Shown here piece by piece: positions 1 through 8,804 of a stretch of DNA of 64,000 nucleotides. The position numbers were made by a program, and so were the translations under genes. Position 1 is the stretch's first letter, and every line of letters starts with the position of its first letter. The stretch spans positions 1-64,000 of the forward strand of contig NZ_JAATVU010000008.1 in assembly GCF_013184745.1 (NCBI RefSeq), written 5' to 3'. The notes under the pieces were generated by a model. The model was not told the DNA's origin. It saw only the letters and a list, made by a program, of their open reading frames with translations, and did no database searches. The stretch comes from Mangrovicoccus sp. HB161399. Its GTDB lineage: Bacteria; Pseudomonadota; Alphaproteobacteria; Rhodobacterales; Rhodobacteraceae.

Positions 1-93
1 CGGGGCAAGGCCGAGACCGGCGTGGACTTCATCTCGGTCGGCCGCATCACCCAGTCGGCGCCCTGCGTCGATATCGGCCTCGACGAGGCCTGA
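1..93 (+). CDS. nadC: nicotinate-nucleotide pyrophosphorylase (quinolinate phosphoribosyltransferase), C-terminal end only
   Basis: Only the last 30 codons are in the window, ending at the TGA at 91-93. The visible tail contains ETGVDFISVGRITQSAP and ends in DIGLDEA. This is the final beta-alpha unit and C-terminus of NadC, which makes nicotinate mononucleotide from quinolinate and PRPP in NAD synthesis. ModD-type pyrophosphorylases share the fold, so the name rests on the match of this tail to rhodobacterial NadC. The next gene starts 34 bp downstream in the same direction. Confidence 0.75.
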   Translation, partial: RGKAETGVDFISVGRITQSAPCVDIGLDEA

Positions 94-127
94 GACCAGG
101 ACAAGCGGCAGTACCGGAGCGATCGCC

Positions 128-2230
128 ATGGCATTCAAGGGCACCCTGTTTCTCGTCGCCGGACCGAGCGGAGTCGGCAAGGACACCCTGCTCGACGGTG
201 CCCGCGCGGCGCTCGGGGGCCATGAATTCTACCGGTTCTGCCGCCGCTACGTCACCCGCGATGCCGCGGCCGGCGGAGAAGACCACATTCCCGTCGGCGA
301 GGCGGAATTCGCCGCGATGCAGGCGCGCGGCGAATTCTTCCACCATTGGGAGGCGCACGGCCTGCGCTACGGGCTGCCCGGCGACATCCGCAGCGATCTA
401 GGCGCCGGCATCCATGTCATCGCCAATGTCTCGCGCCGCGAACTGGCCGCGCTGGCCGCGCTCTGGGAGGACACCGTCATCGTGTCCATCGAGGCCTCGC
501 CCGAAGTGGTGGCCGCCAGGCTGAGCGCCCGCGGCCGGGAAAGCGCAGGCGAGATCGCCCGCCGCATCGCCCGCCGCGCCGATATCCCCGAGACCGGCCG
601 CACCGTGCTCCGGGTGCTCAATGACGGCACGCCGGAAGCGGGCATCGCCGCCCTCGTCCGCGCCGTCGCCGGCTGCGCCGCGCAGCGGTTCCGGGGCCGT
701 GCCGCCAGCCTGCAGACCGCCGGCGGCAATCTCTGCATCATCTCCGACAGCCATCCGGCGGCGGAGCTGCTGCGCGCGCGCGGCAGCCGGGTGGAGCTGG
801 TCTCGGCCTCCGGACGCAGCCGGGTCGCCGAACTGGCCTACGAGACCGGACCGGGGCTGGAGGGCGATCTGTGCCTGCTCGACCCGAAGCTCGCCCGCGC
901 CCTCGACATCTCCGCCGATCCGGGGCTGGAGCTCCGCCCCGCCCCGTCGCCGGAAAGCCGCGAGGTCCTGCGGCGCAAGATAGGCGGCGGCGAGCTGTCC
1001 GGCGCGGATTTCGAGCTGGTCATCGGCGACATGGTCGGCGGCCGCTATTCGCAGGCCGAGCTGGCCGGGTTCCTGGTCAGCGCCGCTGCCTCGCTGAGCA
1101 CGCCCGAGGTGGTCTCTCTGGCGCGCTCGCGCGCGGCGCGCACCGAGAATGTCCGCTGGGATGCGCCGGTCGTGGTCGACAAGCATTCGATGGGCGGCAT
1201 CCCCGGCAACCGGATCAGCCCGATCATCATCCCCATCGTCGCCGCGGCGGGCCTGATCATGCCCAAGACCTCGTCGCGGGCGATCACCTCCGCCTCGGGC
1301 ACGGCCGACGCGATGGAGGTCCTGGCGCGGGTCGACCTGTCGCCGGACGAGCTGAGGCGCGCCGTCGGCGAGGCGGGCGGCTGCATCGCCTGGAACGGCA
1401 ACCTAACGCATTCCCCGGTGGATGACGTGATGAACGCGATCAACCGCCCGCTCGGGCTGAAATCGGCGCGGCTCGACGTCTCGTCGATCCTGTCGAAGAA
1501 GCTGGCGGCCGGATCCACGCATGTCCTGATCGACATGCCGGTCGGCCCCGAAGCCAAGACCCGCGACCGCGCGGAGGCCGCCGAGCTCGAGGCTCTGTTC
1601 CGGACCGTCGCGGCCGAGCTCGGCATGTCGGCGCGGGTGATGGCGGTGGACGGCACCGGACCGGTCGGGCGCGGCATCGGTCCGTCGCTGGAGATGCGCG
1701 ACGTGCTCGCCGTGCTGGGGAACGCGCCCGGCGCGCCGGCCGACCTGCGCGAGAAGGCGCTGCTCTATGCCGGAACCATCCTCGACTGGGCCGATCCGGA
1801 CGCAACGCAGAGCGGCATGGACCGGGCCCGGCGGCTGCTGGCCGACGGCTCCGCCGCCGCCCGGTTCGAGCGCATTCTCGATGCCCAGGGCCGCGTCCCA
1901 GGCGGGCTCCCCGCGCCGGCGCCGCTGACCCGGGAGATCGCGGCCGAACGGGATTTCCGGCTGGAAGGCTTCGGGATCAAGATCGTCTCGGCCATCGCGC
2001 GCGCCGCCGGGGCGCCCCTGGTGCCGACCGCCGGGGTCGACCTGCTCTGCGGCCCGGGCGAGGAGGTCGCGGCCGGACAGCCGCTGCTGCGCATCCATGC
2101 CGCCACGAGCTACGCTCAGCAGCTGGCCTGCGGCATCGCCCTGAAGGCCCTGGCAGAAGGCACATTGGCGCGGGGCCAGGCCCTGGCCGGCAGCCCCGCA
2201 CCGGGACCGAAGGCAGAAGAGACGACCTGA
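128..2230 (+). CDS. fusion protein: PhnN-type ribose 1,5-bisphosphate phosphokinase + AMP phosphorylase/thymidine phosphorylase family
   Basis: A 700-residue fusion. Residues 1 to about 190 are a complete PhnN/guanylate-kinase-like domain with P-loop GPSGVGKDT at 12-20; PhnN makes PRPP from ribose 1,5-bisphosphate and ATP. Residues about 197-700 match the 500-residue archaeal-type AMP phosphorylase: a small N-terminal domain (about 197-290), then the glycosyl-phosphorylase core with DKHSMGGIPGNR at 351-362 and KTSSRAITSASGTAD. The GGIPGNR form is typical of NMP phosphorylases; E. coli thymidine phosphorylase has GGVGD there. AMP phosphorylase releases ribose 1,5-bisphosphate, exactly the PhnN substrate, so the fusion is expected to run NMP + Pi to base + R15P to PRPP. 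Start ATG 128 follows nadC by 34 bp, and nadC consumes PRPP. Family assignments are firm; the combined pathway is inference. A plain thymidine phosphorylase activity is the alternative. Confidence 0.88.
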   Translation: MAFKGTLFLVAGPSGVGKDTLLDGARAALGGHEFYRFCRRYVTRDAAAGGEDHIPVGEAEFAAMQARGEFFHHWEAHGLRYGLPGDIRSDLGAGIHVIANVSRRELAALAALWEDTVIVSIEASPEVVAARLSARGRESAGEIARRIARRADIPETGRTVLRVLNDGTPEAGIAALVRAVAGCAAQRFRGRAASLQTAGGNLCIISDSHPAAELLRARGSRVELVSASGRSRVAELAYETGPGLEGDLCLLDPKLARALDISADPGLELRPAPSPESREVLRRKIGGGELSGADFELVIGDMVGGRYSQAELAGFLVSAAASLSTPEVVSLARSRAARTENVRWDAPVVVDKHSMGGIPGNRISPIIIPIVAAAGLIMPKTSSRAITSASGTADAMEVLARVDLSPDELRRAVGEAGGCIAWNGNLTHSPVDDVMNAINRPLGLKSARLDVSSILSKKLAAGSTHVLIDMPVGPEAKTRDRAEAAELEALFRTVAAELGMSARVMAVDGTGPVGRGIGPSLEMRDVLAVLGNAPGAPADLREKALLYAGTILDWADPDATQSGMDRARRLLADGSAAARFERILDAQGRVPGGLPAPAPLTREIAAERDFRLEGFGIKIVSAIARAAGAPLVPTAGVDLLCGPGEEVAAGQPLLRIHAATSYAQQLACGIALKALAEGTLARGQALAGSPAPGPKAEETT

Positions 2231-2242
2231 CCCGGCCGCTCT

Positions 2243-2273
2243 CCGCAGCCCGCCGCACCGGTGCGGGCTGCGG
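2243..2273 (+). terminator. GC-rich hairpin after the PhnN-AMP phosphorylase gene
   Basis: The arms CCGCAGCCCG..GCACC and GGTGCGGGCTGCGG pair with a two-base bulge, starting 13 bp after the stop codon. There is no T-run after it, so it may slow or end transcription only with help, for example from Rho. Confidence 0.4.
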
Positions 2274-3231
2274 GCGGCCCCGCCTCCGGCAGTGCCGGTC
2301 GCGCCTGCCCGTGCGGATCTGGACCCTCGATGCATGCCGTTCGGCGCGCGCCGTCCTGGCCGGCGCCATGGGATGGCCAACAGCAACCGGAGCAGCCAGC
2401 CGCAAATCTGCGGGACGAATGGCGCCGCGCTGCGGAACGCGCGGGGCCGCCTTGCGGTCGCCAAGACCGGACAGCGGCGGATCGCCATCGGCCGCGGCCC
2501 CCCTTGATGCGCGCTTGCGGGACCGCCGAGCGGTGCCAGCCGGAGCAGATCTCCCCCGGATCCGGCAACCGGGCATGGCCCTCCCGCCGGAAACTGCAGC
2601 ATGACCGGCGCCAGAAGGCCGCTCGGGACCGGCCGCAGGAACCAGGCGTCCTCCCGGCGCCGACGGTCCACCGGCGCTGTCTCCATGCCTTCCGCCATGC
2701 GACCGGAGCGGGAACTGCCTCTCGGTTCCGTCGCTTCGGACGGCCATCGGCCCGGCGCGGAGGCGGCATCCCGCACATGTCGGCTTCCGGGTCCGCGCGA
2801 AGGTTCAGTGCCCCCCGAGAGGCAATGAGATCCGCTTGCGCGGCAAAGCCCGGACGGCGACCCGGGAAGGAGGTCCGGGCCCCCGGCGATGCGGCGCAGG
2901 ACCGCCGCAAGAGGACAGACGGGGGTGCCGGCGTGTCCTGTTCCCTGCCTTCCGCGGCCACGCCGGGAAGGGCGGCGCCCGCATGCGGCTGCAGGCACGG
3001 CGGATTGCCCGCACGGGGCGCGACCCCACCATCGCCGCCTTGCGCCACCGACCATGTCCCGTCGTCCGCCAAAGGCCCGGCCCGGGCGCCTCCCCACCGC
3101 GGTCCGGACCAACGCAAAGGTGCGAATGGCGGAATTGAACGGAGGCGCCGGACCTCCTAATGTCGCCGCAGGATCAATTCCCTGCCGGGCAGCGGCCCGC
3201 GCAGGCACGGCGCCGGGCGCGGCAAGGATCC
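2274..3231. other. about 1 kb without a recognisable gene
   Basis: Several long open frames cross this stretch on both strands. Their translations are Arg/Pro/Gly/Ala-rich with no domain, no consistent codon-position pattern and no convincing ribosome binding site, so they look like chance frames in GC-rich DNA. I saw no tRNA, small-RNA or repeat structure. It may be a decayed gene or a long leader of the caspase gene. Confidence 0.5.
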
Positions 3232-3246
3232 GGAAGGAGGAGAAAG

Positions 3247-4776
3247 ATGGCACGGACAGGGCATGCGGAGATCGCAGCGGCGGCGGCAGAGCCGGGTCCG
3301 CCCCGCAGGCGGGCGGCGCGCGGCCTGCTGCTGGCCATGGCGCTGCTGCTGCCCCCGGCCGCATGGGCGGCCCCGGACCGCGTGGCGCTGGTCATCGGCA
3401 TGGGGAAATACGCCGCGCTCAACCAGCTCGACAACCCGGTCCCGGATGCCACCGCGGTTGCCGACACGCTGGAAACCATCGGCTTCGACGTGACCCGCGC
3501 GCTCGACGTGCCGCTGGCGGACCTGCGCAAGACCATGCAGAGCTTTGCCTTCGAGTCCGAGACCGCCGATCTGGCGCTGATCTACTTCGCCGGACACGGC
3601 GTGCAGGTCGCAGGCGAGAATTTCCTGCTGCCGGTCGATGCCGATGCCCGGACCAATGCCGACGTGCAGCGGCAGTCGGTCTCGCTGAAGGATTTCCTGC
3701 AGACCGTGGACGGCGCGCGGCGGATGCGGATCGTCATCCTCGATTCCTGCCGCGACAACCCGCTGGGCGGCCTGATCAAGAACGAGGGCGCCGCGGAGCC
3801 CGAGCCGGGAGGGCTCGCCCCCGCCACGCCCGAGCGCGGCACGCTGGTGGCCTTCGCCGCCAAGGACGGGCAGATCGCGCTGGACGGCAGCGGCGGCAAC
3901 AGCCCCTTCGCCTCCGCGCTGGTCGACAAGCTGCCGATTGCGGGACTGGAGATCAGCCTGATGTTCCGGCAGGTCCGCGACGAGGTGCTCCAGCGCACCC
4001 ACAACCTGCAGGAGCCGCATACCTACGGCTCGCTCTCCGGCGTGCCGTTCTACATCGCGGGTCCCGCCAAGGGCCAGGACCGCCTGCCCGAAAGCGACCC
4101 GGTCGCCGCCTGGGCCTCGCTGCGCCCGCAGGAAGAGGAGCAGCTGGCCGCGCTTGCCACCCAGGGCGACACGCGCTCGATGGTCGGGCTGGCCTACCGC
4201 AAGCTGAATGCCGCGGGCGGCGATTTCCGCCCGGCCGAGGCAGTGGACCTGTTCAGCCGCGCCGCGTCTGCCGGATCGCCGGTGGCGGAATTCGAGCTGG
4301 GCAAGCTCTACGAGAAGGGCATCGGCGTCGATCCCGACCCGCAGAAGGCGCTGGAGCTCTACCGCAAGTCCGCGGCGCAGGACTTTCCCGACGCGCTGAA
4401 CGACCTGGGATACCTCTATTTCCAGGGCGGGCTCGGCCTGCCGGTCGACCGCAAGCAGGCGCTTGCCTATTTCGAGCGCGCCGCCGACCAGCGCCATCCC
4501 GAGGCGCAGTTCAACTTTGCCGCGCTGATCGATGACGGGCTGGTGCCGGGCAAGGGACCGCAAGACGCGGCGCACTACCTCTATGCGGCGCTGCGCTCGG
4601 GCAATTCCAGCGTGCTCGACATCCTCGAAACCCGCTCCGACATGTTCAAGCTCTCCACCCGCAAGGCGCTTCAGGAGCTGCTGCAGGAGAACAACTTCTA
4701 CAGCCAGGGGATCGACGGCCAGTTCGGCGAGGGCACCAAGCGCGGGCTGCGCCGGGCCTATGGCCAGGAGGGCTGA
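3247..4776 (+). CDS. exported caspase-family (peptidase C14) protein with Sel1 repeats and C-terminal peptidoglycan-binding-like segment
   Basis: A 509-residue protein. Start ATG 3247 is preferred over the upstream frame start at 3160 because GGAAGGAGG (3232-3240) sits 6 bases before it. Residues about 20-42 form a signal peptide (RRAARGLLLAMALLL...AWAA). Residues about 45-260 are a caspase/metacaspase-like domain with the dyad His117 (YFAGHGV) and Cys168 (ILDSCRDNPL). Residues about 298-438 hold Sel1-like TPR repeats (AEFELGKLYEKG, ALNDLGYLYFQGG). The last 40 residues (ALQELLQ...GIDGQFGEGTKRGL) resemble a peptidoglycan-binding domain 1. The export signal places it in the periplasm, so it is more likely an envelope protease or scaffold than a cytoplasmic death effector; substrate unknown. 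Confidence 0.85.
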   Translation: MARTGHAEIAAAAAEPGPPRRRAARGLLLAMALLLPPAAWAAPDRVALVIGMGKYAALNQLDNPVPDATAVADTLETIGFDVTRALDVPLADLRKTMQSFAFESETADLALIYFAGHGVQVAGENFLLPVDADARTNADVQRQSVSLKDFLQTVDGARRMRIVILDSCRDNPLGGLIKNEGAAEPEPGGLAPATPERGTLVAFAAKDGQIALDGSGGNSPFASALVDKLPIAGLEISLMFRQVRDEVLQRTHNLQEPHTYGSLSGVPFYIAGPAKGQDRLPESDPVAAWASLRPQEEEQLAALATQGDTRSMVGLAYRKLNAAGGDFRPAEAVDLFSRAASAGSPVAEFELGKLYEKGIGVDPDPQKALELYRKSAAQDFPDALNDLGYLYFQGGLGLPVDRKQALAYFERAADQRHPEAQFNFAALIDDGLVPGKGPQDAAHYLYAALRSGNSSVLDILETRSDMFKLSTRKALQELLQENNFYSQGIDGQFGEGTKRGLRRAYGQEG

Positions 4777-4898
4777 GCCCGGCGGCGGGCCGGTGCAGCG
4801 ATGCCGCGCTCCGCAGGTTTGTGCCGCGGGCCGCGAAACAGGCCGGGACAGGGACCGGCGCGATTGCTATCGTGGGGCGAAACAGGCAGGATTTCGAC

Positions 4899-5708
4899 AT
4901 GGATAAGTTGTTCCGGGGATGGCGCCCCGATCGGTCTTTTTCAATCTGTTCGGGCTGCGCCGCCCCGGTTCTCCTGGCGCTTGCTGCAACCGCGGCCCAC
5001 GCGCAGGAATCCGCGTCGCTGCCCGCGGCGGTGCCGGACGTTTCGGATGCCTTCCGCAAGAACGTGACGCTGCTGGGCATTCCGCCGGCGACGGTGGCGC
5101 CGGACGGGATGGTATTCGCCGCGGTGTCCTGGACAGACCGCCGCGCGGGCGTGCATCCGCAGGACGACGCCTCTGGCGCGGTCGGCTTCGGCCTGGGGCT
5201 TGGCGACGGGCTGGTGGACCTGCAGTTCACCGCGAACGTCACCTCCTTCGAGGACGATTTCGGCGATTCCGGCTACTTCAGCGTCAAGGCCTCGCACCGG
5301 CTGGATGACGGCGGCATCCCCACCTTTGTCGCGCTCGGCGCGGACTTCCTCGGGGCCTGGGGCGATTCCGAGGACCGGGACGCCGGCTTCGACGCGTCGC
5401 TGACGCTCTTCCCGGTGATCGCGCTCGGCGGCGCCTCCTACCCGCTGATGATCACGGTCGGCGGCGGCGACTCGGTGAGCGACTACCGGACCGACCCCGG
5501 CATGTTCGCCGGCATCGGCATCGGCCTGACCGAGAATTTCGGCACCAGCATCGCCTTCAACGGCGACAATTACGATCTCGGCGGATCCTTCCGCTTCAAG
5601 GCGCTGAAGAACTGGGGCTTCACCGCTGCGGTGGGCGACGTCTTCGACCAGGACGACCAGCAGCGCGTCATTCTCTCCGTCAACTGGATTGCCGCCAATG
5701 TTTTCTGA
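4899..5708 (+). CDS. exported protein, probable outer-membrane beta-barrel, function unknown
   Basis: A 269-residue protein if started at ATG 4899 (MDKLFRGW); an in-frame start at 4821 would put a non-signal stretch before the signal peptide, and no strong ribosome binding site decides it. A hydrophobic signal segment ending AATAAHAQ is followed by a mature part rich in alternating Gly/aromatic/Asp strands (GFGLGLGDGLVDLQF, FGTSIAFNGDNYDLGGSFRFKAL) and a hydrophobic C-terminal strand ending VNWIAANVF. This pattern fits a small outer-membrane barrel. I do not recognise a named family. It overlaps the start of the next gene by 11 bp, so the two are probably co-translated. Confidence 0.7.
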   Translation: MDKLFRGWRPDRSFSICSGCAAPVLLALAATAAHAQESASLPAAVPDVSDAFRKNVTLLGIPPATVAPDGMVFAAVSWTDRRAGVHPQDDASGAVGFGLGLGDGLVDLQFTANVTSFEDDFGDSGYFSVKASHRLDDGGIPTFVALGADFLGAWGDSEDRDAGFDASLTLFPVIALGGASYPLMITVGGGDSVSDYRTDPGMFAGIGIGLTENFGTSIAFNGDNYDLGGSFRFKALKNWGFTAAVGDVFDQDDQQRVILSVNWIAANVF

Positions 5709-6327
5709 GCCCCGGATTTCCGTCCTCCGCAGCGTCGCGCTCGCCCTGGCCTGCCTGGCGGGCCACGGCGCCGCCTTCGCCGGCGACCTGGCCGTCGCCC
5801 CCATGGGGCCGGTATACGGCCCGGTCTTCGTGCCCACTCCCCTCCCGCAGGCCGCCCCGGCCGCCGCGGCCGCCGCGTCCGGCACCATCGGCTACCAGGT
5901 CGCCGAGGAGCTGCGCTATGCCGCGAAATTCTGCGGCCAGCTCGGCGACCGCTACCAGGTCGACTGCGTGAGCGAGCGGATCGCCGCCGCGGCGGCGAAA
6001 CTTCCCAAGACCGGCGACTATGCCGAAAGCTGGGCAGCGCTCGATTCCGCCTCGAAACAGCTCGAGGCCCTGGCGCAGGATGCCTGGGACCGGGACACGC
6101 CGCGGATCACCGCGCGGGCCGCGGGGACGACGCCGGTCCGGACCAGCCGCCCGCTGCGCGCGGTCGAGGCCGACAGGATGCCCGCCGTGCGGCAGCAGGC
6201 GGCCAGGGTCCTCGAGGAAACCCAGACGGTGCTGCTGCGCTCGGCGTCGCGCTCGGCCGAACGGCAGGGGCAGTTCCTCGAGATCGCCCAGGCGCTCGAC
6301 TCGAACAAGGTGCTGCTGCGCTCCTGA
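5698..6327 (+). CDS. small exported protein of unknown function
   Basis: A 209-residue protein starting at ATG 5698, inside the last codons of the preceding barrel gene; ATG 5689 is also possible. Residues about 8-32 are a signal peptide ending GAAFAGD. A Pro/Ala-rich linker (PTPLPQAAPAAAAAAS) follows, then a helical domain with two cysteines (AKFCGQL and QVDCVSE) and a long amphipathic helix up to LLRS. No enzymatic motif is visible. Its coupling to the barrel gene suggests a periplasmic partner of that protein. Confidence 0.7.
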   Translation: MFSEPRISVLRSVALALACLAGHGAAFAGDLAVAPMGPVYGPVFVPTPLPQAAPAAAAAASGTIGYQVAEELRYAAKFCGQLGDRYQVDCVSERIAAAAAKLPKTGDYAESWAALDSASKQLEALAQDAWDRDTPRITARAAGTTPVRTSRPLRAVEADRMPAVRQQAARVLEETQTVLLRSASRSAERQGQFLEIAQALDSNKVLLRS

Positions 6328-6512
6328 CCCGTGCGCCGGGGGAGTCCCCGGCCGCGGAGCAGCTTTCACGGAAAAGTCATGCCGGGCAGCTAGCTTGCCC
6401 GCGGCGGCAGCCGGGCCCCAGCCGCCCGGCGGCAGCCGCCGCCTCTTGACGCCGCCGCCCCGGAGCGGAAGATCGGGGCACAGACACCCTGGCCGTGGAA
6501 GAGGGCAGCCCT

Positions 6513-8804
6513 TTGAAGTTCCGTTTCCCCATCGTCATCATCGACGAGGATTTCCGTTCCGAGAACACCTCCGGACTTGGCATCCGCGCCCTCGCGGACG
6601 CGATCGAAAGCGAAGGGTTCGAAGTGCTCGGAGCCACGAGCTACGGCGACCTGTCGCAATTCGCCCAGCAGCAGAGCCGCGCCTCGGCCTTCGTGCTGTC
6701 CATCGACGACGAGGAATTCAGCCCCGGCCCGGATCTGGATCCGGCCGTGCTGAACCTGCGCACCTTCATCGAAGAGGTGCGCCGCAAGAATGCCGACGTG
6801 CCGATCTATGTCTACGGCGAGACCAAGACATCGCGGCACCTGCCCAATGACATCCTGCGCGAGCTGCACGGCTTCATCCACATGTTCGAGGACACGCCGG
6901 AATTCGTCGCCCGCCACATCATCCGCGAGGCCAAGAGCTATCTCGAGGGCATCCAGCCGCCCTTCTTCAAGGCACTGCTCGACTATGCCGAGGACGGCTC
7001 CTATTCGTGGCACTGCCCGGGCCATTCCGGCGGCGTCGCATTCCTGAAATCGCCCATCGGCCAGATGTACCACCAGTTCTACGGCGAGAACATGCTGCGC
7101 GCCGACGTGTGCAACTCTGTCGAGGAGCTGGGCCAGCTGCTGGACCACAACGGCGCGATCGGCGCCTCCGAACGCAACGCGGCGCGGATCTTCAATTCCG
7201 ACCACTGCTTCTTCGTGACCAACGGCACCTCGACCTCCAACAAGATCGTCTGGCACCACACCGTCGCGCCCGGCGACGTGGTGGTCGTGGACCGCAACTG
7301 CCACAAGTCGATCCTGCACGCGATCATCATGACCGGCGCGATCCCGGTCTTCCTGCGGCCGACCCGCAACGCCTGGGGCATCATCGGCCCGATTCCCCGC
7401 GCCGAGTTCGAGCCGGAGGCGATCCGCGCCAAGATGCGCGACAACCCGCTGCTCGAGGGCGTCGATCCCGACACGGTCAAGCCCCGGATCATGACCCTGA
7501 CCCAGTCGACCTATGACGGGGTGCTCTACAATACCGAGGTGATCAAGGCGGCGCTGGACGGATATGTCGAGAACCTGCATTTCGACGAGGCCTGGCTGCC
7601 GCATGCCGCCTTCCATCCGTTCTACGGCAGCTACCACGCGATGGGCCGCAAGCGGGCGCGGACCAGGCATTCGGTGACCTATGCCACCCAGTCGGTTCAC
7701 AAGCTGCTGGCCGGGATCAGCCAGGCGAGCCACGTGCTGGTGCAGGATTCCGACGAGACCGGGCTCGACCGGCACCTCTTCAACGAATCCTACCTGATGC
7801 ACACCTCGACCAGCCCGCAATACTCGATCATCGCCTCCTGCGACGTCGCCGCGGCGATGATGGAGCCGCCCGGCGGCACCGCGCTGGTGGAGGAAAGCCT
7901 GAACGAGGCGCTCGATTTCCGCCGCGCGATGCGCAAGGTCGACGAGGATTTCGGGCCCGACGAATGGTGGTTCCAGGTCTGGGGGCCCGACGAGCTGGCC
8001 GAAGAGGGCATCGGCCGCGCCCGCGCCTGGGAGCTGAAGAAGACCGATGCCGAGGCGGTGGAGACCACCAGCGGAGAGGATGCCTGGCACGGCTTCGGCG
8101 ACATGGCGCCGGGCTTCAACATGCTCGACCCGATCAAGGCGACGATCATCACGCCCGGCCTGAACATCGACGGCCGCTTCGAGGAAACCGGCATCCCGGC
8201 CTCGATCGTGTCGAAATACCTTGCCGAGCATGGCGTCGTGGTCGAGAAGACGGGGCTATATTCCTTCTTCATCATGTTCACCATCGGCATCACCAAGGGC
8301 CGCTGGAACACGCTTTTGGCTGCACTGCAGCAGTTCAAGGACGACTATGACCGCAACCAGCCGCTCTGGCGGGTGATGCCGGAATTCTGCGCGGGCCAGC
8401 CCAGCTACGAACGCATGGGGCTGCGCGACCTCTGCCAGCATGTCCACGCGCTCTATGCCCGGTTCGACGTGGCGCGGCTGACCACCGAAATCTACCTCTC
8501 GGACCATCGTCCGGCGATGACCCCGACAGAGGCCTTCTCGCATATCGCCCGGCGCAAGACCGAGCGCGTGCCGGTCGACCAGCTGGAGGGCCGGATCACG
8601 ACGAGCCTGGTGACGCCCTATCCGCCGGGCATCCCGCTGCTCATCCCGGGCGAGGTGTTCAACGCGAAGATCGTCGACTACCTGCGGTTCAACCGCGAAT
8701 TCGCGCGCGACTGCCCCGGCTTCGAGACCGACATCCACGGGCTGGTGCAGGAGCCGGGCGAGGACGGGCAGATCCAGTTCTTCGCGGACTGCGTCGCCGA
8801 GTGA
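6513..8804 (+). CDS. Orn/Lys/Arg decarboxylase (PLP fold type I, long form)
   Basis: A 763-residue protein if started at TTG 6513 (MKFRFPIVIIDEDF); GTG 6495 would add six residues but lacks a ribosome binding site, while GAGGG lies before 6513. The N-terminal receiver-like wing domain (about 1-130) is followed by the PLP domain, with SWHCPGHSGGVAF, GTSTSNK, the HFDEAWLPHAAFHP aspartate and the Schiff-base Lys397 in TQSVHKLLAG. The C-terminal domain is complete. The family decarboxylates arginine, lysine or ornithine to agmatine, cadaverine or putrescine; the substrate cannot be decided here. It stands alone with no antiporter gene beside it, which favours biosynthetic polyamine formation over acid resistance. 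Confidence 0.9.
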   Translation: MKFRFPIVIIDEDFRSENTSGLGIRALADAIESEGFEVLGATSYGDLSQFAQQQSRASAFVLSIDDEEFSPGPDLDPAVLNLRTFIEEVRRKNADVPIYVYGETKTSRHLPNDILRELHGFIHMFEDTPEFVARHIIREAKSYLEGIQPPFFKALLDYAEDGSYSWHCPGHSGGVAFLKSPIGQMYHQFYGENMLRADVCNSVEELGQLLDHNGAIGASERNAARIFNSDHCFFVTNGTSTSNKIVWHHTVAPGDVVVVDRNCHKSILHAIIMTGAIPVFLRPTRNAWGIIGPIPRAEFEPEAIRAKMRDNPLLEGVDPDTVKPRIMTLTQSTYDGVLYNTEVIKAALDGYVENLHFDEAWLPHAAFHPFYGSYHAMGRKRARTRHSVTYATQSVHKLLAGISQASHVLVQDSDETGLDRHLFNESYLMHTSTSPQYSIIASCDVAAAMMEPPGGTALVEESLNEALDFRRAMRKVDEDFGPDEWWFQVWGPDELAEEGIGRARAWELKKTDAEAVETTSGEDAWHGFGDMAPGFNMLDPIKATIITPGLNIDGRFEETGIPASIVSKYLAEHGVVVEKTGLYSFFIMFTIGITKGRWNTLLAALQQFKDDYDRNQPLWRVMPEFCAGQPSYERMGLRDLCQHVHALYARFDVARLTTEIYLSDHRPAMTPTEAFSHIARRKTERVPVDQLEGRITTSLVTPYPPGIPLLIPGEVFNAKIVDYLRFNREFARDCPGFETDIHGLVQEPGEDGQIQFFADCVAE

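Noticed and set aside
128-700. PhnN as a sign of a nearby C-P lyase (phosphonate) operon
   Set aside because: No phnG-M genes are present; the fusion to an NMP phosphorylase and nadC proximity explain the domain better.
2261-3160. 299-residue plus-strand frame in the gap before the caspase gene
   Set aside because: No ribosome site, no domain, biased Arg/Pro/Gly composition; treated as non-coding.
1403-3364. 653-residue open frame on the minus strand
   Set aside because: It is antisense to the PhnN-AMP phosphorylase gene and then runs through the gene-free gap; translation is Arg/Gly/Pro/Ala-rich without domains, as expected of GC-rich shadow frames.
3247-4776. Caspase gene as part of an anti-phage or abortive-infection system
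   Set aside because: The product has a signal peptide and cell-wall-type domains, and no sensor or effector partner genes are adjacent.
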